Position numbers and translations under genes: made by a program. DNA of 64,000 nucleotides, from contig CM082593.2 of assembly GCA_040954595.2 (NCBI GenBank), positions 6,138,001 through 6,202,000 of the forward strand, given 5' to 3'. Below, one piece after another: positions 56,286 to 64,000 of this stretch. The DNA is from Balanoglossus misakiensis (lineage: Eukaryota; Hemichordata). The notes beneath the pieces were generated by a model. It saw only the letters and a program-made list of their open reading frames with translations, had not been told where the DNA came from and did no database searches. How positions within the stretch are numbered: the first letter of the stretch is position 1; each line of letters starts with the position of its first letter.

Positions 56286-59171
56286 CTAGATGCCATGTTT
56301 TTTGGAGAAGATTTCAAGATCCTTCAGCAGCTGTTGATTTCTTTCCTCGGCCTGAACTCTGCCTTTGGCCTGTGAAAACATGAAGACAATTCTTAATTAG
56401 AAAGACATTTTAAACCTTTAATCACCATGGTTATTAAGTATACAACACTGGGATAGAAAGTAGTAAATACTGAGTTATCACATTCAAAGCAAGGGTTAAA
56501 ATTACCTCGTTTTTCAGCATGATTTCCAAAGCATCATAATTCTTTTGCAGATGGTTCATTTTGTGTTCATACATGTCTCGCTGTTTTTTCAGTTCCTCCT
56601 TCAGAGCATGTACTTGCATCTGCAGATCTGTGTAGGACAGGGTCATGTCTGGAGCGTTGGCGCTCGGACCGCTGTCCTGCTGCGGCCTCTTGGGCACTTT
56701 TGGTGGTGCCACCGGGGCCGGTCGGGCGGGGACCATGGGCGTCTTGCGCGGCGCGGCCGAATCTACGTGCCGGTCAGGTTCTTCCTTTTTGCCGGCAGTG
56801 CCGTTGCTGATGTCGACGAGTGTGTTTATGACCGTCACTGTCCCACTCTGGCTGTTCTCGATCCCCTTCGAGTCGGCATTCACCGGGGATTGCTTCGGTA
56901 CGTGCGCGACGTCCGCGCCAGCAGATTTCACGTCCGTCGGTCTCTGCGTTCCGCCGGGTACAAGAGGCATTAGCAACTCGGACGGCAGAGGCAACGGATC
57001 TGATGTGAGCAAATCTGGCGTCAGAAGGTCGACGGCCGGTTTGGGATGATGGCTCACCGGGGGATCCGGCGCCCTCGCTGGCGGATGTGGACGGGGCGGT
57101 GGCCGCTGCACTTTCTCGACCTTGCTCTCCTGCTGACTCTTATCCTCGTACCCCGAAAAGTCAATCTGGTCGTTTTTCGGGAACATGCCCTCGCAGTCGT
57201 CGATCAGAAGCACCATCAACTGATGGCTCAGATTGGCGTTCTCCATCAACGACTGCGGGTCCTCCTCGTCGGAACGAAAGATGTTCGGGCCGAAGACAGT
57301 GGCTAAATTCCGGAGTCCCATCTTATTCTTGCTCTCATGGTCCTTCACATTGTGAAGAAATTCACACAAATACTTCAGCACGTTATAATTGACACGGGGT
57401 AAGAATGCTAACTGTAGAATCAAAGCCTCCCTTCCCTTCCTCTCATCTTTGTTCACCACTCTCAAAGTTTCTAAGATCGGTTGATAGTGGTCCACCGGTA
57501 TCAGCGGTTCCGGCAGATGTCTCAGATATAACTTGAGTAAGGACGCCACGCTGTGGACATCAGCCCCCATGTCTTCAAAGTCTGGTTTCTTCCCGATATC
57601 GTAGGCTTCTTGTAGCTGCTTCACCAGTGCAGTCCGTCCTGCAAGTCTGACATACATGTACAAAACATGACATGTACATGGGGACCCTACATCATGTATA
57701 TCACATCACCTTGTGTTACATTGCACTGCACCATAAGCAATGCTCGGTTTCCAGACTACAGCAAAATGGGTTATTTTACACCCAGCTGGTATGAGTGCAT
57801 TATGGGTAGACTCACTTGTAAACGCAACCATCCCAGGACCATAACATTACGGCAAATTCTGATTTTGCAAATCATAAAAAACATTATGAGTAGATTTCCA
57901 TGGTTACAAGGAAGAGAGTATCTACCTGAATATTCCTTCTTCCTCGAGTCCCTTTTCACGGAGAAATGTCACACAGTGTTCAATGATAGCTGGGATTTTC
58001 TTAGTACTTGATGTACTCTCCGTGGTTATAATGTCGATCAGACTCTGTCCAAATATACCTACAAATATACATACAAACAATATTTCAATTTATTTTTCAC
58101 ATGAACAGTATTCCTATCAAGCTGATGACTGAAACCTGCTGTGTAGTCGACTGGTAGAAACAAAGGTCACTGAAGGTCACACGCTTATCTTTCCTGTTTT
58201 GTGCAGATACAATACGACTGGAAGTTAATGCAAGCTACTTCCTGCACTGTGTTTCATTACAGTTTAGATTATATCAGTCAATGAGGTTATCCCATGGACG
58301 ATATGGAAGTGTGTTTTGTATCGGCTATTTTTCAACAAAAGACACAGTTCCAAGATTGCTTTTACAAAGTCCATTTCAGTTTTGAAATTGTTTAACACTG
58401 AAACCACAATACATCTGCTCACATAAAAATCCACAGAAGTTATATTCTCTGTCTCCAGTGCCACAAAACAATTTACTCAAAAGATCTATTGCATTCAATT
58501 TCATCCAAAAATAAGTCCCCAAGGTAGTTCTATACAAGAAAAAGGAACTTACCTCCCCCAACATGACTGTACATGACTCTGCGTACCATTCTCACCCACT
58601 CATCTCTGTCTGCTTGGCTGTTTGCCCATAACAAGAATGTTTCATGGTTTGATGTAATTTTTTGTTGGCCTTCTCCTGTATGGAAATAACGTAAAGCAAT
58701 ACAAACATTTTTTTCAGAGTTAAATTGTACAAGTCTTTGTAAGAAAGAACACTACATACCAGTATACAGTCCAGCTACTGTCATTAACAGTTATATGATA
58801 ATGAATTTGAAGGAGAAAATAGTTAAAATATCCACAGTTCTGTCATCATTTACAGATATTCGATATCCTCTACAGATATTTTAAATCAATCTATGATCTC
58901 TGATGAAACACCAATGACACTTTTACTCACCTGGGATTATTTCAAATAAATATTTATTTGGTTCGTCCGCGTTGAATGGATGAACAGCGACCTGGTTTCC
59001 AGGTAGAGAGATGGTTCCCATCTGTTTATTTTCGTCGTCTTTGGTGAAATATTTCATTTCCTGACCGACAAGAATAAACCATCTCCTTTGCCAGTTTTTC
59101 ACCATTCCTCCCTGCTTTTTCAGCCATCCTTTGTGTATAACTTCAGGTTGTAGTGATGGGCCTAAATTCAT
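56286..59171 (-). CDS. PH-RhoGAP protein of the ARHGAP22/24/25 (FilGAP) group, 573 aa
   Basis: Five coding exons: 59171-58931, 58675-58553, 58058-57926, 57646-56506, 56369-56286; phases agree. It is a GTPase-activating protein for Rho-family GTPases, probably Rac-directed like FilGAP, with recruitment to membranes by its PH domain. An N-terminal PH domain spans about residues 12-118 (VIHKGWLKKQGGMVKNWQRRWFIL, shown in part; then DEWVRMVRRVMYS). A RhoGAP domain spans about 125-325, with the arginine finger in GIFR, KLYLRHLPEPLIP, KMGLRNLATVFGPNIF. A Pro/Ser-rich stretch follows, and a C-terminal coiled coil (about 500-570, LQMQVHALKEELKKQRD). This is the full plan of the family, which is usually 640-750 aa in vertebrates, so the linker is somewhat short. 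The acceptor at 57647 (gtcag before ACTTGCAGG) was chosen over a nearer ttgcag because only it keeps the frame and yields FRLAGRTALVK. An acceptor 34 bp upstream of the ATG shows a 5'UTR exon. Confidence 0.95.
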
Positions 59172-62100
59172 GTTGTCGATTTCATTGACCGGGTTTCTTT
59201 AGAACCTGAGAAGTTGTGTAAGAAACCCTGGAAGAATGTACAATTATGAAGCGGTAAGTTAGGGTTGGGTTATTATAAAGTAGTTTCCGCTTACTTGTAA
59301 AAATCACCTCACGCGCAGGTGGATCATAGTCAATCAGGCCTGTGAAACTGAACAACATCACATACTTAGAAAGATCAATAAATACAAAAACCCGGAAGTT
59401 GAAAGGCCAAAAAGAGTAGGAAGGAAGGCGGCGCCCGATTCTTTACTCAGGAATTGTAGGTAGTTTTCGTTGCCAACAATAGTAAAACTTGACCGTACCT
59501 CCTTAAAGTCAGGCGAGGACAGAAGAAACCCTAAACTTTCCAAATAAACGACCAACAACAAACTTACTTCCCCAAATCAGTGGCTGTGACATCAATAAAG
59601 TACAGTTCTCGTGTTCGACGAGAGTGTACGTGATGTTATTCTGTACCCATCAATTATCTGACCAATCACTTTTAGCTCGTTCCATATTGACTTGAAGGGG
59701 TGGCAACTTGCCATTTAGTTAAAAAGTTTGAATTTATTTGTTATACATCCATATCTTGGCCACGTAAATGCCACATTACGAGTCAAAACTTTGTTTAAAA
59801 AATTATGAACTAGAAATTTTCTTCTTTACCTTTACGAATCCAATATTCTGCTGTACGAGCATTCCGCTTGTACACATAAATAGTTACACCAACCCGCTAT
59901 TGTTATTGCCAGAGGATCAACGTTCATCCATGGCGCTCTACAAATGATCGGCTTTTTACTATGGAAATTTTGAACTAGCTACGCGTTTTGTTGTTTAAGA
60001 CTTAACTCTGTTACGGTATTTGGAACTCCTCGGTCCCGTAAATACTGTTCGATGTAGACCTGGTTGCAGATCGACGGATCGTACATCAAAAATTGTCCGG
60101 GAGGTGTAGATGCGGAGTGTGGCCATGGGGTTTCCTGGATCCGTTGGATACACATTCTGATCGTGGATAACTGAACTGTTGCAGAAAATTATTTGTGCTG
60201 GAGATACGCCGCAATTAGCGTTCTTTCTGATTGGACTCGTGACATTGTTTTGGGTAATATCTTCGCCTTGTGCATATTGTGGAATTTGCGATATTGGTGG
60301 ATTTTAACCGCAAGCGATACACACACTATAATACCGGTGTTCTTTTGGAAGACATCATTTGTTGTGATCAGTTGACCATTTCATGTAGAAAGGCCAATGC
60401 AACGTGGCTGATGGTATCGGACTGATTCTAAACGCACCAAGACCGGGATATTGTTTACATCGAGATGTTGTTAAAAGTCTAAAAAGGTAGGTGTTAATGG
60501 CGTTGTTATGTTTTGTGTCCGTGTGACCTGACATGAACCGAAGTGAAATGGACATCACAAGTTGTCGCATATTCCAAACGATCTGATAGGCTGATCAGCA
60601 GTTTTCATCCAGCTGCAGCTACGTTTTATTGGCTGTGCCAAAATTACGAAATCACAAAAATACTATCCCTCCTTGCCTGCCACCTGTCCAGTCATAACAA
60701 AAACACTAAACGCGATTGGGCGTTATCAGTTAGGTACATCTGGTAATCAGGTCGCATGACCTGAAGTTTGCAAGTTCAATCAATGTTCATTGCTTGGTTG
60801 TGTTCAAATGTTAGGTCAGAGAAAAACACCGACAGACAACGCGAAGTCGTAATCATTTCCTACTTTACAAAATCAAGCACTTTGTCCAGCAACAACAGCG
60901 CACAAGTTACAGCGATCACTAAATTACATAACTGTAATGCACAATTTCACAATGTGAATTTCATAGGGACAGTGTTATTGCATGAACACTTGATGATCAT
61001 TCAGAGAATAGAGATGGTCATTGTTGAACAGAGTATTGCTTGCTCAACAGTTTTAGCAACTTGGCCCTGGCCCTCTTTCACAAAATATACATGTACAGAT
61101 CAATTTTCCACAGGCATGCCATGATCTGTGGGTGTGTACATGTATTTCCAAACCATATTATTAGTGAAATTATTTTTATAATTCATAATTTAAGGGTGTG
61201 GTTGGTGTTCCCTGACTCATGCAATTGTACCATGGTCTATCTGCAGCCACCCTCTGCACACACAGAGACTGACACACACTGGTTTTCTTATGATTTTTTG
61301 ATAATACATAATGATACATTGTATGTTAGTTTTGGAATAAATAGAGCTTGATTTATTTTATTAATGGATGAATGATTTTGATAAATATGTAGATGGCTAC
61401 CATATAGATCCACTTCAGTGGGATGAGGTGACCAGTCTGATGCAGTAATGATGGCCAGATGTTAGCGCGTATGTTTACATGTGCATTGTACACTAAATAT
61501 CAATCATGACTCATCTTTCAAGCTTGTAAACCTGATAACCCATTCTATTGTCCAAAATGAACTGTATCTGAACCAGTATCTGACACAGTGGTAGGGACTA
61601 GCTCTACCTGGCTGTGTTGAGCTGAGTTCTGAGACTGCCACTTAAAGTTCTGTGCATATAATGAACAAAAAGTGATGATTTTCCTTATCATTAGTTTTGA
61701 TTCGTCCATTCAATACATTATGGCACTGCTCTTATATATCATGTATTATGTGTATGGTTGATTAATTAAAACTGACATTGATTTTCTTGTAATTGATAAG
61801 TGATTAATTTATGTTATTCATTGTAGCTAAAGAAGCAACACATGTTTCCAGCCCTCAGAATAACTGCAGGCATATTGAGTAAAGATGAAGTTAGCTGTTC
61901 CCTTAGTTTGTATGCACTGCATAATTTGGTAGCCTGGCTGATAAGGACACACAGCCTTTAAACTCAGCAAAACTGTCACAGTCCATCATAAATCAGGTTT
62001 ATATCAAACGCGCCATTGTACGCAGCTGCTAATGTATGTGTAGATCACACTAGTATGTGTAATCACATTTGTATCAGATAATCCCCAGTGTTTAGCTCCA

Positions 62101-63482
62101 GGTGTTTTTGACACTCCTTACGAATTCTCCAGTGAGATGCTGTCGTTCACATCCATCAGTGCTCTTGGCAACAAGTGTGTGGTACATTTCAGAGTCATTG
62201 TTGTCCCATGCGTGATGTTGGGGAATACAGGTGATAAAACTTAACACACAAAGTTGTTGAACTTTGATCCCTTGTCTTGTATTCTGCACTATGTGAAAAT
62301 CACTCTGTCATGAATGCTGACAATTATACTGATAATGTACTTCTGAAATAGATTTATCATTAAAATTAATCAATAAACAAAATCCCATCCTTTTAAAAAG
62401 TGTTCATAAATTATGCCCTATGATTATTTTGCTTATTTATGATTTGATAATTTTTATGTATCTGCATCACCTTGACATGAATTGTATTTGGAGTGCAACT
62501 TCATTGTTTACATGTACTTCGGTGGTGCGCAGTTATCAGAGTTGAAATCTTCGTAAATGGTCCAAGTTTAAGATAGTGTCTGCAAGTACAGTGTATGTGT
62601 GATGTTCTGCCATGATTTGGCAACATTTCAACCTTGGGGAATGCTGAAGTTGTTACTGAAGAATTTCTGTAAGTTCCAAGTTGGCTTGCTTGTGTCTTCG
62701 CCAAAACCGGAGATACGTAAAAAAAATCTTAACAATAAATTCTTGGAGACATTTAACTCATTCTACAGGCAGATTACCTGTGCGTTAGACATCGTAATGG
62801 CTTTTGGCTTGGGCAGACAATGCCGGGTCGCAGTCGTCAACACCGAATACAATGGCTTTGTGGTACTGACAGTGCATGCCTGGACATGGTTGGCATGCCA
62901 AGCCGCGGAATTGTGTAATAAGACAATTGTCTGTTTTAAACACTGCATTGTTTACCCATGTTTGGCCACCAGTTCATACAGTATCGTTTCATCGCAGCAT
63001 TTTATCTGTCGCGAGATCTTTTAGACCATCCACAAGCTCGGTGATATTTGAACAAGATGTTGAAAATATGGAGACCACTTGACACGAGTGTAGATTTGGA
63101 AAGAGGGCAATCTGACAAAGAAACTGGGTCGTTTGACGGTATTGCCACTGGTTTTGCTGTAATAAATCAACTTGAGCAGGATACCAGAGCAGGCCTCGAA
63201 AATTTTTTTCATAACCCACTTGCCATCGGGCAAGCAAATTTTCAATTTCACTTGCCCCCCAAGAAAAGTGACTTGCCCCAACCTTGCCACTGTTCCTCCC
63301 ATTTCGGAAGGTAGTTTCTTTGGCGTTTGTCTGCATCTTAACGCTGATGCTTTGACCGTGCGTCACTTTCAGAAGCGCCCTCAGATTCAGAGAGGTCACG
63401 TCGTTTCTTTGAGTCAGTTGACCCAGATGCGTTCTATGAAAAATAACGCAAGAGACTCATGGCTGTTTTTCAAATCTCTGCC
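59172..63482. other. Upstream region of the RhoGAP gene and intergenic DNA
   Basis: The first part holds the 5'UTR and promoter of the RhoGAP gene; a 5'UTR acceptor lies at about 59205. Beyond it I see no coding exon. A donor-like site (aaaaaggtaggtg) at about 60486 on the plus strand could close a non-coding first exon of a gene to the right, but nothing else supports this. Open frames at 60768-61124, 62599-63024 and 62989-63399 have no recognisable domain. Confidence 0.5.
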
Positions 63483-63857
63483 TAGTCTGGTTCCCTGCCC
63501 CAATCCCACCGCTGGCTGCGCTACGCTAAAGGGAAAGGGTCAGGCACGGCCTATTGTAAACATGGCTCTCATTGGTCAATACATACGAAAATTAAGTTGT
63601 TAAATTGATAAGTTGTTGTAAGATACTCATTTCCCGTTCTCTCCTTCACCTCCATGAATGTTTATCATTCGATTTCCAACTTTACAACAAACGAAACAAA
63701 ATAAACTGCTTGGATGAATCTTGACTGGCATACGGACATTGGAGGCATCCATCTTGTTTCACACCCAGGTTTCTGGGTGTGAAATCGGGCCGTACCTGAC
63801 CCCTTTCCCTTTAGCGTAGCGCAGCCAGCGGTGGGATTGGGGCAGGGAACCAGACTA
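63483..63857. mobile_element. 375-bp MITE with long terminal inverted repeats and 9-bp target duplication
   Basis: The left end TAGTCTGGTTCCCTGCCCCA and about 45 further bases are repeated in inverse orientation at the right end, with two or three differences over about 65 bp. The direct repeat ATCTCTGCC flanks it exactly (63474-63482 and 63858-63866). The interior holds a perfect 12-bp hairpin (TTTCACACCCAG, loop GTTT) at about 63758-63785 and has no coding capacity. Open frames on both strands share the peptide LVPCPNPTAGCATLKGKG only because of the inverted ends. A 9-bp duplication is typical of Mutator-like elements. Confidence 0.82.
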
Positions 63858-63866
63858 ATCTCTGCC

Positions 63867-64000
63867 ACCGTCGGCTTACGAGAGTCGTAACTGAATTTAT
63901 TTTGAACCATTCTAATTTGAATTTGACTAGTTAGATCGACCATTTCATTGGTTTTTCCAATAAAAATAGCAACTGCATCTAGCAATACGATTACGCGTAA
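63867..64000. other. Right edge of the window
   Basis: This is 134 bp of AT-rich sequence outside the MITE. No feature is seen. Confidence 0.5.

Noticed and set aside
56545-57306. Long plus-strand open frames opposite the RhoGAP exon
   Set aside because: They are the shadow of the 1,141-bp coding exon on the minus strand, which has clear RhoGAP motifs.
63172-63985. Open frames sharing LVPCPNPTAGCATLKGKG on both strands
   Set aside because: The shared peptide is the translated terminal inverted repeat of the 375-bp MITE.

Overview
The window is animal nuclear DNA, as shown by intron-rich genes with GT-AG introns and dispersed short DNA transposons. It carries five protein-coding genes: a very large cadherin, a stomatin-like protein 1, a stand-alone HDAC6-type ubiquitin-binding zinc finger, a JNK MAP kinase and a PH-RhoGAP protein of the ARHGAP22/24/25 group. 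The gene set and the dispersed hairpin elements suggest a marine invertebrate (hemichordate, echinoderm, cephalochordate or similar), but I cannot fix the phylum from sequence alone.

Layout. From 188 to about 30616 (minus strand) lies one cadherin gene. I placed 57 coding exons whose splice phases agree at every junction, giving about 3,017 codons: signal peptide, about 24 extracellular cadherin (EC) repeats with a mucin-like Ser/Thr/Pro exon inserted late in the series, one transmembrane helix, and the first part of a cytoplasmic tail that runs off the left edge. One intron (6665-13382) is about 95% tandem repeat: two arrays of roughly 31-bp monomers in opposite orientation, resembling a foldback-type element, with an 811-bp Harbinger-like MITE inserted near the middle. 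Three other introns consist largely of four-base (CATA/TATG) microsatellite.

From 34117 to 37079 (plus) is STOML1 in eight exons, with a probable GC-AG last intron and two very short piggyBac-like hairpin elements in its introns. It converges tail to tail with an intronless zf-UBP gene (38151-38645, minus). That gene is divergent from the JNK gene, whose likely 5'UTR exon is near 39.0-39.5 kb and whose coding exons run from 46944 to 51814, with a 3'UTR ending probably near 54.6 kb. A PH-RhoGAP gene occupies 56286-59171 (minus). The remaining 59.2-64.0 kb has no gene I can support, but it holds a 375-bp inverted-repeat transposon with a 9-bp target duplication. A 40-bp hairpin inside a cadherin intron has the same kind of ends and also a 9-bp duplication.

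The genes do not form a pathway; they are ordinary neighbours. The most unusual content is the alternating two-repeat architecture of the cadherin, its foldback-like satellite intron, the free-standing HDAC6-type zinc finger, and a set of tiny terminal-inverted-repeat elements with intact target-site duplications.
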